From contig CAZSJY010000023.1 in NCBI GenBank assembly GCA_964607375.1, positions 1 to 27,338 of the forward strand: a DNA stretch of 27,338 nt, in the 5' to 3' direction. Under the pieces are notes generated by a model, which saw only the letters and a program-made list of their open reading frames with translations, was not told the DNA's origin and did not search any database. Positions 15,668-24,702 of this stretch are shown piece after piece; the first letter of the stretch is position 1, and each line of letters starts with the position of its first letter. The translations under genes were made by a program, and so were the position numbers. The DNA comes from JACNLC01 sp964607375 (lineage in GTDB: Bacteria > Fidelibacterota > Marinisomatia > SCGC-AAA003-L08 > JACNLC01).

Positions 15668-17428
15668 TTAGAACATATAGAGTACATCAATTAAAATTGT
15701 AGGTTTTGTGTTTTTAGCTTCAGGATATGCAACATCAATCCTAATTGGACCTAAAGGAGTTGAAACAGTTATACCTGCACCAACATCCCATGATAATTTT
15801 GTGCTTTTTATTTCTTGAATATTATCTAACAATTTACCAGCATCCATAAAGATTTCCCCACCTAATTTCCATATTATTGGAAATCTGATTTCCGAGTTTA
15901 CAAGAAATCTGATAGTACCACCATCTTCTCCAAAATCGTCAGTAGTCTTCCATCCTCTCAGAGATGTACTCCCACCTAAATAAAATTTATCATAAAATTG
16001 AAGCTCATTTACATTAACTTCTTCTAAAAAACCTGCTTTAAGACGGTAAGATAAAATAATCGGTGATAGATAGTCAATAAACTGTTTAAACTCAGTATCA
16101 ACCTTGTAGTGTTGCAATTTAGACAAACCTAAATTACTTCCAATAGTAGAAGTTGCCATAAAATGAATACCAGTTTGAGGATAAAGAAAATTATCTATTT
16201 CTTCATAAATATATGTAAACCTAACAGAACTTCTACCTTCAACTTCAAATTCACCAATATCATCAATATTTGATCTTATATATTGAAAATTTAGATTAGT
16301 TAAAAAACGATAGTTATCTCCTCGAATATAAAACAGAGAAGTTTCAAGTCCTTGAGTAATTCTTGAAAACTCATCAAATGATTCATCATAATTGTACTTA
16401 ATTCGTAACGGAACTCTAAATCCAAATGTCCAAGGAGCACGCCATACTATAGAAAACTCCTTTTGTGGTAAGGAAACATCTTTGTCGAGTTTTACTCCAA
16501 TACCTCCTTTGAATTCTAGTCTACCAGTTGTGTTAAATAGATTTCCAGTTGACCATCTGCATTTCCCATTGAATGTTGACATTGGAGGAGCACCCTCTCC
16601 TCGAGGAGATTCTTCTTGGTCAAAACCAATTCTTCCTTCAATCGTACGATTATTATATTCCCGTATTCTTATCTCAATATCTACTAAATCTTCAGAGTTA
16701 GTTGCAAAATGTGGAATCATTTCAACTGAACTAAATACACCTGAAGCGAAAATTCTCTTTTGAGATTCCTTAATATGATTAGAATTATAAATATCTTTCG
16801 ATGCAAAAAGTAATTCTCGATAAACGAATTTCTCTTGTAGTTTTGTTAAACCGGAAACGGCGATATTTCCAATATAATAAGTACTTCCTTCTGCAATGTT
16901 TACTCTTATTATAACTTTATTTCCTGTTGTTTCTGTTTCTTCAACTATTGAAATTTTAATCTTACCATTTGTTAAGTATTTTTCTTTTAATTCAATAAGT
17001 TGCTCTCGTAACAAAACCGGATTATAAAATTCCTTAGGTTTTAAGTTAATAATGGATAAAATTTCCGAATCGGAAAACAGTTTATTCCCAACAATATTAA
17101 TCTCTCGAAGTTTAAAGCATACTCCTTCGTTTATATGAAATGTTAAGTTAAAAGTATTACTACTAAACATCTCTGTGACAGTTTCTACATTTACTTCGAG
17201 AAATCCTTTTGAAATGTAGTATGTTTTCAATGCTAATTCATCAACTTTAACTAATTTGGAATTGTAAATTGTTTTTTGAAATAATTGCCTAGATATAGAC
17301 TTCATTACCGTTTCAAGTTCTTTGGACGCAATTGATTCATTTCCATCAAATTTGACATTGTTTATATAACGGTCATTAGACGAATATGCTATGCAAACAA
17401 TAAATAAAATCAGGAGAATACGATTCAT
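15668..17428 (-). CDS. Outer-membrane Omp85 protein, TamA/BamA type
   Basis: The 586-residue protein has a signal peptide (1-16), about three POTRA domains (20-100, 105-180, 185-257) and a C-terminal 16-strand barrel ending in aromatic F586. The Omp85 loop-6 motif is seen in LGGSTSLRGW (484-493), with the invariant RG; GPIRIDVAYP is the usual penultimate-strand segment. Three POTRAs and an adjacent tamB favour TamA, which inserts or exports outer-membrane proteins and links to lipid transport with TamB; BamA normally has five POTRAs. The start codon overlaps the tamB stop by one base (TAATG), so translation is coupled. The gene order tamB-tamA is the reverse of E. coli. Confidence 0.9.
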   Translation of the reverse strand: MNRILLILFIVCIAYSSNDRYINNVKFDGNESIASKELETVMKSISRQLFQKTIYNSKLVKVDELALKTYYISKGFLEVNVETVTEMFSSNTFNLTFHINEGVCFKLREINIVGNKLFSDSEILSIINLKPKEFYNPVLLREQLIELKEKYLTNGKIKISIVEETETTGNKVIIRVNIAEGSTYYIGNIAVSGLTKLQEKFVYRELLFASKDIYNSNHIKESQKRIFASGVFSSVEMIPHFATNSEDLVDIEIRIREYNNRTIEGRIGFDQEESPRGEGAPPMSTFNGKCRWSTGNLFNTTGRLEFKGGIGVKLDKDVSLPQKEFSIVWRAPWTFGFRVPLRIKYNYDESFDEFSRITQGLETSLFYIRGDNYRFLTNLNFQYIRSNIDDIGEFEVEGRSSVRFTYIYEEIDNFLYPQTGIHFMATSTIGSNLGLSKLQHYKVDTEFKQFIDYLSPIILSYRLKAGFLEEVNVNELQFYDKFYLGGSTSLRGWKTTDDFGEDGGTIRFLVNSEIRFPIIWKLGGEIFMDAGKLLDNIQEIKSTKLSWDVGAGITVSTPLGPIRIDVAYPEAKNTKPTILIDVLYMF

Positions 17429-20400
17429 TAATACCGGTATTTAACTTTATAATTCAGGTGAAAATATCTATCTTCATCAATTCTACCTATAATTGACATG
17501 TTTCTATTTAATCTATACCCAACTTCATATTCAATTGTGTTCTGTTCTGAATTAACATCACTTTTAATATTCACATAAGTTCTGTTCGACAAATTCTTTC
17601 CAATATACAAACTTAGATTAGAGTCCTCATAACCACTCATTAATGAACCACTACTCTGTACTTGAAATTTATCAATAAAAGTATATTTTGTTATATTTCG
17701 TTCAAACTCATTCTCTAAATAATTGGAAATTAAATTACCTGCTTTATTTATGGCAATCTCATTTTCTATGGAAGGTGCACTTCTGAACAATAACAGTTCC
17801 AATATGTCGTTTTGTGAATATCCGTGCTCAGATTCTAAAATTAAATTAGGATTGTCCATAAATCCTAATAATGTAATATCAACTTCTTCTCCTGCAATAT
17901 TAGTACTTGCATGTAAATCCAAATTTGGTGCTGAAGTAGCAGGATCTAGCATAATTGTCCCTTCAGTTTGGCTATATTCATTTCCATTGAAGAAAAAAGT
18001 TCCATCAATTACATTCAAATTACCTGAATATCGAAACTTCTCATTACCAACAGCTGTAATATTCAAATCACCATCCACCATCAAATCTAGGTAATTATTT
18101 TCTACTTTAACTACATTCTCCAGTGGTACATGTATGTTGTAGACTAATGTTTTCTTTGGATTAATCTTTTGAAGTTTAAGATTGTTCTGTCCTTTGAACT
18201 CAGCTGAAACAATTAAATTATGTGGATTAGGAATAAAATCTCCATTAATCAAAATCGTATCCTTGCCAGTAACAGTAAATTTAGCTAATCCAACACCCGA
18301 AAAGCCATCCGATGGTGTAGACAAATATAAATCCTCAGCAGATAAAAGAATAGAATAATCAGGATTAAAGAATTCTGTTAAATCTATACTCCCTTGGATG
18401 GCTATATTTGGTTTTACATTTGAAACCTTTTGAGGAAAAAGGTAATCTCTAATTTTTATAAAGATATCTTTTTGGTCCTTTAGTTCATAAGATTTTGCTG
18501 ATAAATTTTCAAAAATTAAACGGTTGTTGTTTATGAAAGCAATTCCATTTAAGCCACGAAACGAATTCTCTAAAGGAAAAACACTAACAGTTCCATCGCG
18601 AACTATGACCTGTCCATTTCGGATAGGATTTTTCATAGTCCCGGTAATGGATAATTGATATGAAAATTTACCATTCACAGAATCTAGAATAGTTAAATAT
18701 GGTTGAAGGAATTCAAATTCATTAGATTTCCCAGTAATCATTAGATCCATTGGATAATGCTTTATATGTTCTCTATCTGTTGAAATTAAGCCAATATTTA
18801 CTGGTAAATAACCTGAACAAGTATATTTACCTGTTTTGGTTAGTAGTTTAATCCCTTTCATATAAAGTTGTTTATTTTCATACACCAACGATCCTGTTAT
18901 AGATTCTCCACTAATCTTATCAAACACCGGTTTGTCAACAATAATATCCATCCTAAATAATGGATTTGATACAGGACCTTGAGTTCTAAACTCTCCACTC
19001 ATCAATCCCATAGTTGTTTGGGACCAAGGGAAATATCTGTTAAGAGTAACTAAATCAAAATTATAAAATTTACCATTGAGTTGTAGTGAATCTTTCTCAG
19101 AAAATAAAGTAGAATCTCTTCCACTCATCGTCAACCAACCTGATAATGACATATCCCCAAGTTGATTTGTAACAGAAAACTCACTAAACAATAATCTATT
19201 ATTTCGATATGAGAAATTTCCAATCATTTTAGAAAATTCAACGTCATCAAAAACACCATCGTTAATTTCTAGATTTGACAAAATAGTGGGATACTTCCTC
19301 CACCTAGAAATGTGTAAATCACCTTTTGCTGTACCTTGTAATCGTTGATTATTGTTTAAAATTGTGTTTACTTTCGATAGTTCTAAGTTGTCAGTTTTAC
19401 ACCAAAATCGGTATCTTTTAGCGTCGATAAAATCTCCACTTACAACAGCTGTTCCTTTTCCAATATTGATTAAAGATTCATCCAGTTCATATACATTTTC
19501 TGATTTTCTGCAACGGATTTTATTTGAAGTAACATCCACACCCTTGAAATTTGCTTTAAGTGAATCAACACTATATTCCTGAAAATTATCATTTACTTTA
19601 CCAGTAAAATGCAAATACTCATCGTTTTGATTCCAGCAATTTAGTTTTGAAACATTTATATTTCCATTTTCCAATGATAATTCTACTTCAGCAGTATCAA
19701 ATACAAAACCATTGATTGTTAAATCTTCCAAGTCTATCGATATCAAACCAGAATTAGTAGAATCAACCGTAATGGAAAATTCTGTATTTGCTTGTCGAAA
19801 AGCTATGTTATCAGTTATGGAAGTAGTATCAATTTCCATCAATCCATCAACAAAATATTGTTCTTGTTGTTTAGAAAATTGAATTTCTGATACCCCGTTA
19901 ATTAGAAAATGTGGAATATCCTTATAATAATTCGAAACATCTAAGTTATCGTGTTGGAATTCTCCCGTTAGGAATATATTTTTGTCAGCATCAATTGAAA
20001 GAGAATCAAGCTTCCCACTCAGATGTTCTCCATCGAAAAGTATGTTTTCTGTCGATGTTAACATTTTGTTGCTGTAAAGGAATTCCCCTGTTAACGAATT
20101 TAGGAAAAATTTATCGTAATGAGAATCTTCCAAGTTTGCTCGGAGATTTAGTGCTTGTAATCCATTTTCGGCTAATACTGAAATGCCCCCATTTAGATGA
20201 ATATCTAATGAATCTAACTTATAAATTACATTTTCTATTGAAGCGTCCATTTGCCAGTTCTTACTATTTAAATCAAAATTACCGGACAAGTTTAACTCTT
20301 CAACTGAATTTTTCAGAATTCCATGATTTATATTTAACTTGTTATCGAGTATGGATGCCGAAACATAACATTCATCAAAATAAAAACTCTCAAATTTGCA

Positions 20401-21219
20401 TTTACTGTTAACTGAAATTTGAATAGTCTTATTTTCTGGATTACCATTCATATCAATTTTCACTTTAGATAGTTCAATAGAATTGTTATTTTCTATTCGA
20501 TACTTTAATGTATCCATCGTAGTAAACAAATCGAAATCATAAAAATTGTTTATATTCAAATTACCCGAAATGTTACTCGATACATTTTCTGTTAAAACCT
20601 TCATATCTACGAAATTCAATAGATTATTCTTAAGTGAAATTCTACCTTGCTGCAGGATTATATTTTCAGTAAATCTATTAGATTTCAGTTGTAATTTATT
20701 GAATTCTACTGATAACTTGTCAGAAATATCCACTTCACAATCAGCATCAACAGTAAATAATTCACCCTTGTATTCTAATTGAAAATCCTCTAAAGTCAAC
20801 TTACCTATCGAAGAAGAAAACGCAATATCATTTGAACGAGATATTATACTAATATTCCCTAGATAGTCATCAAGTGACAAGTATACATTTTTGATTGAGA
20901 CTTCATTGAATGTGATTCGACCAAAAAAAAGTTTGACAATTTCAACATTTAATGATAACTCTCCAATTTGGCTGATTGGTGTTTCATTTTTATAGATTTC
21001 TATATTTCTAAATTCGAATCCACTAAAGAAATTTCCTTCAAATTCATTTATTTTTATTGAAACATCTGAAGAACTAGAAATGAATGAAGCAATGCGATTT
21101 TGAATATCTTTTACAAATAATGCAGGTTTAAATAAAAATAATCCTCCACTGATCAAAATTATTGTTAAGATCAGCATAACTATGCTTCCAAACCACCTCT
21201 TTGTCTTTTTATTTGCCAT
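17428..21219 (-). CDS. tamB: Translocation and assembly module protein TamB (AsmA-like superfamily)
   Basis: From the ATG at 21219 the protein has 1263 residues: a short basic start (MANKKTKRW), one transmembrane anchor (about residues 9-31), a very long beta-strand-rich periplasmic body typical of bridge-like AsmA/TamB proteins, and a C-terminal TamB (DUF490) domain with HASTNIAGEEVDITLLGFMD and GYSQNDILELLLF near 1130-1170. TamB spans the periplasm, pairs with TamA and takes part in phospholipid movement to the outer membrane. A longer reading from a TTG at 21276 is rejected because that codon lies inside the dnaK terminator hairpin. No clear ribosome site precedes 21219; TATACT lies six bases before it. 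The stop overlaps the tamA start. Confidence 0.9.
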   Translation of the reverse strand: MANKKTKRWFGSIVMLILTIILISGGLFLFKPALFVKDIQNRIASFISSSSDVSIKINEFEGNFFSGFEFRNIEIYKNETPISQIGELSLNVEIVKLFFGRITFNEVSIKNVYLSLDDYLGNISIISRSNDIAFSSSIGKLTLEDFQLEYKGELFTVDADCEVDISDKLSVEFNKLQLKSNRFTENIILQQGRISLKNNLLNFVDMKVLTENVSSNISGNLNINNFYDFDLFTTMDTLKYRIENNNSIELSKVKIDMNGNPENKTIQISVNSKCKFESFYFDECYVSASILDNKLNINHGILKNSVEELNLSGNFDLNSKNWQMDASIENVIYKLDSLDIHLNGGISVLAENGLQALNLRANLEDSHYDKFFLNSLTGEFLYSNKMLTSTENILFDGEHLSGKLDSLSIDADKNIFLTGEFQHDNLDVSNYYKDIPHFLINGVSEIQFSKQQEQYFVDGLMEIDTTSITDNIAFRQANTEFSITVDSTNSGLISIDLEDLTINGFVFDTAEVELSLENGNINVSKLNCWNQNDEYLHFTGKVNDNFQEYSVDSLKANFKGVDVTSNKIRCRKSENVYELDESLINIGKGTAVVSGDFIDAKRYRFWCKTDNLELSKVNTILNNNQRLQGTAKGDLHISRWRKYPTILSNLEINDGVFDDVEFSKMIGNFSYRNNRLLFSEFSVTNQLGDMSLSGWLTMSGRDSTLFSEKDSLQLNGKFYNFDLVTLNRYFPWSQTTMGLMSGEFRTQGPVSNPLFRMDIIVDKPVFDKISGESITGSLVYENKQLYMKGIKLLTKTGKYTCSGYLPVNIGLISTDREHIKHYPMDLMITGKSNEFEFLQPYLTILDSVNGKFSYQLSITGTMKNPIRNGQVIVRDGTVSVFPLENSFRGLNGIAFINNNRLIFENLSAKSYELKDQKDIFIKIRDYLFPQKVSNVKPNIAIQGSIDLTEFFNPDYSILLSAEDLYLSTPSDGFSGVGLAKFTVTGKDTILINGDFIPNPHNLIVSAEFKGQNNLKLQKINPKKTLVYNIHVPLENVVKVENNYLDLMVDGDLNITAVGNEKFRYSGNLNVIDGTFFFNGNEYSQTEGTIMLDPATSAPNLDLHASTNIAGEEVDITLLGFMDNPNLILESEHGYSQNDILELLLFRSAPSIENEIAINKAGNLISNYLENEFERNITKYTFIDKFQVQSSGSLMSGYEDSNLSLYIGKNLSNRTYVNIKSDVNSEQNTIEYEVGYRLNRNMSIIGRIDEDRYFHLNYKVKYRY

Positions 21220-21255
21220 CGTTACAGTATAAAAAATTACAACCAGTTTGTTTCC

Positions 21256-21291
21256 AAAAAAAAGGGCGGACAACAAAAGTTATCCACCCTT
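21256..21291 (-). terminator. Intrinsic terminator after dnaK
   Basis: On the minus strand a 13-bp stem (21279-21291 with 21262-21274, two G-U pairs) closes a TTTT loop and runs into eight T residues (21256-21263, overlapping the last stem pairs). It begins about 20 bases after the dnaK stop and ends before the tamB ATG. tamB must therefore be transcribed by read-through or from a promoter close to its start. Confidence 0.88.
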
Positions 21292-21312
21292 CAATGAAAA
21301 TCGAATTATACT

Positions 21313-23217
21313 TTATTTTTCATCAACTACTTCGTAATCTGCATCCTCAACATTGTCATTTCCTGGTTTCTCTGAATCAGAAGGAGGTGCATTCTCTGTT
21401 TGTTGAGTTGATTCCTCTTGTGCTTGTTGATACATTTTCTCGCTAACTTTGTTCCAAGACTTATTCAATTCTTCCATTGAATCTTTAATTGCTTGAATAT
21501 CTGTACCCTTATTAGTTTCCTTTACTTTTTCAACTACATCTTGGAGATCCTTTTTTTCTGATTCTTGAATTTTATCTCCAAGTTCATCTATTTGCTTTTC
21601 AGTTTGATAAACTAATTGGTCTGCTTGATTATGTGTTTCAACTTCATCTTTTTTATTTTTATCCTCTGATGCATGTTCTTTAGCATCATTCTTCATCTTT
21701 TCAATTTCTGCTTCTGAAAGTCCACTTGAAGCTTCAATTCTAATGCTCTGTTCTTTTCCAGTTGCTTTATCTTTTGCAGAAACATTCAAGATTCCATTTG
21801 CATCAATATCAAAAGATACTTCAACTTGCGGAATTCCCCTCGGAGCTGCTGGAATACCATCAAGATGAAATCTACCTAAAGATTTATTGTGTAATGCAAT
21901 ATCTCTTTCACCCTGAAGAATATGAACTTCCACAGAAGTTTGGTTATCCGCAGCAGTTGAAAATACTTGACTCTTTTTAGTTGGTATTGTTGTGTTTGCA
22001 TCTATTAATCGAGTAAACACACCACCCAAAGTTTCTATCCCCAATGAAAGGGGAGTTACATCTAATAAAAGAATATCTTCTACATCTCCTGCTAAAACTC
22101 CACCTTGAATACCTGCACCAATTGCGACTACCTCGTCAGGATTAACACCTTTGTTAGGTTCTTTTCCAAATAGATTTTTGACAACTTCTTGTACCATAGG
22201 AATTCTTGTTGAACCTCCTACAAGTATAACTTCATCAATTTCTGATGCCTTCAATCCTGCTTCTTTCAACGCAGTTTTGCAAGGTTGCTTTGTTCTTTCA
22301 ATTAAATTACTTGCTAAAGATTCAAATTTCGCACGACTTAGTGTAATATTCAAATGTTTAGGTCCATCAGAATCTGCAGTAATAAACGGTAAGTTAACAT
22401 CTGTTTGCTTTGAAGACGATAACTCACATTTTGCTTTTTCTGCAGCTTCTTTTAATCTCTGAAGTGCCATAGGATCTTTTCTAAGATCTATACCATCAGA
22501 TTTCTTAAACTCATCAGCCAACCAATTCATCAAAGCTTGATCTAAGTCATCACCACCCAAATGAGTATCACCATTTGTAGATTTTACTTCAAAAACCCCA
22601 TCTCCCAATTCTAGAATTGAAACATCAAATGTTCCACCACCAAAATCGAATACTGCAATTTTCTCATCTTCTTTCTTATCAAGTCCGTATGACAAAGCGG
22701 CTGCTGTTGGTTCATTAATAATTCTACGAACATTTAGTCCTGCTATTTTTCCTGAATCTTTTGTAGCTTGTCGTTGACTATCATTAAAATATGCTGGAAC
22801 TGTAATAACAGCATCAGTTACTTTTTCTCCAAGATATTCTTCGGCAGTTTGCTTTAATTTTTGTAAAACCATTGCACTAATTTCAGGTGGTTTATATTCT
22901 TTATCCTTAATCTTAAACATTACTTCACCGTTTTTACCACTAATGATCTTATATGGCATTTCTTCAATTTCCGTAGAAACTTCATTATGCATACGCCCTA
23001 CAAATCTTTTTGTAGAAAATACAGTATTCTCAGGATTTGTTACAGCTTGTCTTTTTGCGGGTTGACCAATTAGACGGTCACCATCCTTAGTAAAAGCTAC
23101 AACAGAAGGAGTCGTCCTTCCACCCTCACTATTTTGAATTACGGTAGGACTTCCACCTTCCATTACGGATACGCAAGAATTTGTTGTTCCTAAATCAATT
23201 CCAATTATTTTTCCCAT
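21313..23217 (-). CDS. dnaK: Chaperone DnaK (Hsp70)
   Basis: The 634-residue Hsp70 has the full-length plan: nucleotide-binding domain with GIDLGTTNS (5-13), IINEPTAAALSYG, VFDFGGGTFDVSIL and ILVGGSTRIPMVQ, the linker DVLLLDVTPLSLG-type segment (here DILLLDVTPLSLGIET), the substrate-binding domain (about 390-500), the helical lid and an acidic tail ending DVEDADYEVVDEK-like. It folds nascent and stress-damaged proteins with DnaJ and GrpE in the cytosol; neither partner is in the window. GGAG lies five bases before the ATG. No CIRCE element is seen upstream; a GGCAC-N5-TTGTTAT element is present instead. A strong terminator separates it from tamB. Confidence 0.97.
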   Translation of the reverse strand: MGKIIGIDLGTTNSCVSVMEGGSPTVIQNSEGGRTTPSVVAFTKDGDRLIGQPAKRQAVTNPENTVFSTKRFVGRMHNEVSTEIEEMPYKIISGKNGEVMFKIKDKEYKPPEISAMVLQKLKQTAEEYLGEKVTDAVITVPAYFNDSQRQATKDSGKIAGLNVRRIINEPTAAALSYGLDKKEDEKIAVFDFGGGTFDVSILELGDGVFEVKSTNGDTHLGGDDLDQALMNWLADEFKKSDGIDLRKDPMALQRLKEAAEKAKCELSSSKQTDVNLPFITADSDGPKHLNITLSRAKFESLASNLIERTKQPCKTALKEAGLKASEIDEVILVGGSTRIPMVQEVVKNLFGKEPNKGVNPDEVVAIGAGIQGGVLAGDVEDILLLDVTPLSLGIETLGGVFTRLIDANTTIPTKKSQVFSTAADNQTSVEVHILQGERDIALHNKSLGRFHLDGIPAAPRGIPQVEVSFDIDANGILNVSAKDKATGKEQSIRIEASSGLSEAEIEKMKNDAKEHASEDKNKKDEVETHNQADQLVYQTEKQIDELGDKIQESEKKDLQDVVEKVKETNKGTDIQAIKDSMEELNKSWNKVSEKMYQQAQEESTQQTENAPPSDSEKPGNDNVEDADYEVVDEK

Positions 23218-23259
23218 AATAACTCCATTTTAATCTATATTTAATTATTCACAAACCAA

Positions 23260-23276
23260 ATAACAATAAATGTGCC
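23260..23276 (-). promoter_or_regulatory. GGCAC-N5-TTGTTAT promoter-like element upstream of dnaK
   Basis: On the minus strand GGCAC (23272-23276) is followed by five bases and TTGTTAT (23260-23266), identical in words and spacing to the element before sppA. It resembles a sigma54 -24/-12 promoter with TTGT in place of TTGC. The implied start near 23252 leaves a leader of about 35 bases before the dnaK ATG. Confidence 0.45.
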
Positions 23277-23352
23277 GAGAGTTAAGGTTGTGTCTTTTTG
23301 TCAGAGTTTTGTGTTATTGTGCAGACCAACTAAAATTTTGTTAATCTAATTA

Positions 23353-24702
23353 TTAATCGATAATCAAATTATTTAAGAGCACGATATCCGTAATGTTTAT
23401 TAGCGAGTCTTGATTGATATCACTAGAACATAGCTCATAATCGCTAGGATAAAGACCATTAGATAAAACAATAGCAACTGATCTCAAAACATCATAGATA
23501 TCAAGAACACTATCTTGGTTCAGGTCTCCTGTTTCACACAAGAAGAATTGATCTTCAATTGCTCCCCATAACTCTGGATCGTCACCATCGTATCCTAAAG
23601 CCCACATTCCAATTCCAGACAATTCGTTATTATCTGCATATTGATATTTTAGCGATAAAGACAAACTATCATCAAACCAACACTGATTCCATTCCGAATC
23701 AAAATAGGTTAACCAATTTGAAGATGTTTCTTCGCTAAATTGAAATCCAACATTGAGAATCATATCTTGGGTATTTGCAAAAGTTCTGGCAGTAGCAGAA
23801 CCAGTTGTGTGAGAATAAACTTCGTTATCAATAACAGGCCAATCGTAACCATAATAAGGTAATCCTAAAATGATTTTCTCAACTTGAAAGCCTGTTTTAT
23901 CCATATAATCGTTTACAGAATAAGATAAATCATAATAAAATCCCCCAAGAGGACTTACCGGGCCAGCTGTTGAACTTCCCGACCAATGATAATCGTACCC
24001 CATGATAAATAAACCATCTGTAATTCGAGCTAGTAACTCGTAATCCCAAGCATCTGACCAATCAACAGCAGGAGTAGCCATTGTTACAATTGATCCTGGT
24101 AGATTTGAGTGGAAAGTACTTGTCAATTCTTCCATAAATACAGACAAACTATCTCTCATACTTGATGGGAGTAGTTCAAAATCTATATCAACTCCATCTC
24201 CGTCCATTTCAGCTACCGCAGAAAGAAGATTTTGAATTGCATTTGATCTATTTTGTGGATTGTTAAGAAGAGTCTGCAATGATGAAACTCCAAACAAAGT
24301 AGCACATAGTTTTACTTTAACATTTCTATCATGAGCAAAACTCACAAAATCAGAATCAAACCAATGGTGGTAGTTAGTGATATTACCATAAGAATCTAAT
24401 TCAGCAGAAAAGTAATTAATCTGTGTAAGTAAATCAAATCGTAAATACGGGTATTCTGAGTACATCCAATATGGTAAATAACCAACAATTTCTCTACTAA
24501 GAATAGTTTGCGATCTATCAATTTGTTGAATACTGCGTGCAATTTCGTCTGTTTTATCAAATTCTACAATAGTAGCTTGGTTGTTAATTAGTTCTTTAAT
24601 ATGGATTGATAAACGCTGTTGAGAGATTAACAACGAAGAAGTAATAATTAATACAACTGTGATTAAGTAAACAAGGAAATGTTTTAGTAATGGAATCTTC
24701 AT
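23353..24702 (-). CDS. GH18-family glycoside hydrolase with C-terminal dockerin-like repeats
   Basis: The 449-residue protein has an N-terminal hydrophobic signal or anchor (about 9-27), a GH18 barrel (about 70-390) and two dockerin type I-like calcium repeats (GDLNQDSVLDIYDV at 392-405 and SDINQDSLINITDI at 427-440). The GH18 signature DGVDIDFE is complete: D169, D172, D174 and catalytic acid E176. MGYDYH (234-239) and MWALGYDG (366-373) are typical barrel-strand motifs. Overall it is closest in style to YaaH/spore-cortex or chitinase-like GH18 enzymes acting on beta-1,4-GlcNAc polymers such as chitin or peptidoglycan. Its ATG abuts the gamma-glutamyltransferase stop (TAAATG), so the two are translated together. 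No cohesin is in the window. Confidence 0.9.
   Translation of the reverse strand: MKIPLLKHFLVYLITVVLIITSSLLISQQRLSIHIKELINNQATIVEFDKTDEIARSIQQIDRSQTILSREIVGYLPYWMYSEYPYLRFDLLTQINYFSAELDSYGNITNYHHWFDSDFVSFAHDRNVKVKLCATLFGVSSLQTLLNNPQNRSNAIQNLLSAVAEMDGDGVDIDFELLPSSMRDSLSVFMEELTSTFHSNLPGSIVTMATPAVDWSDAWDYELLARITDGLFIMGYDYHWSGSSTAGPVSPLGGFYYDLSYSVNDYMDKTGFQVEKIILGLPYYGYDWPVIDNEVYSHTTGSATARTFANTQDMILNVGFQFSEETSSNWLTYFDSEWNQCWFDDSLSLSLKYQYADNNELSGIGMWALGYDGDDPELWGAIEDQFFLCETGDLNQDSVLDIYDVLRSVAIVLSNGLYPSDYELCSSDINQDSLINITDIVLLNNLIID

Noticed and set aside
19911..20411. Plus-strand open frame of 166 codons opposite tamB
   Set aside because: It is antisense to the long tamB reading frame and has a composition typical of a shadow frame; no motif is present.
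21220..21276. N-terminal extension of TamB from a TTG at 21276
   Set aside because: The TTG lies inside the dnaK terminator hairpin, whereas the 21219 ATG gives a short basic start directly before the membrane anchor.
23218..23352. Searched the dnaK upstream region for a CIRCE (HrcA) inverted repeat
   Set aside because: No TTAGCACTC/GAGTGCTAA-like pair is present.
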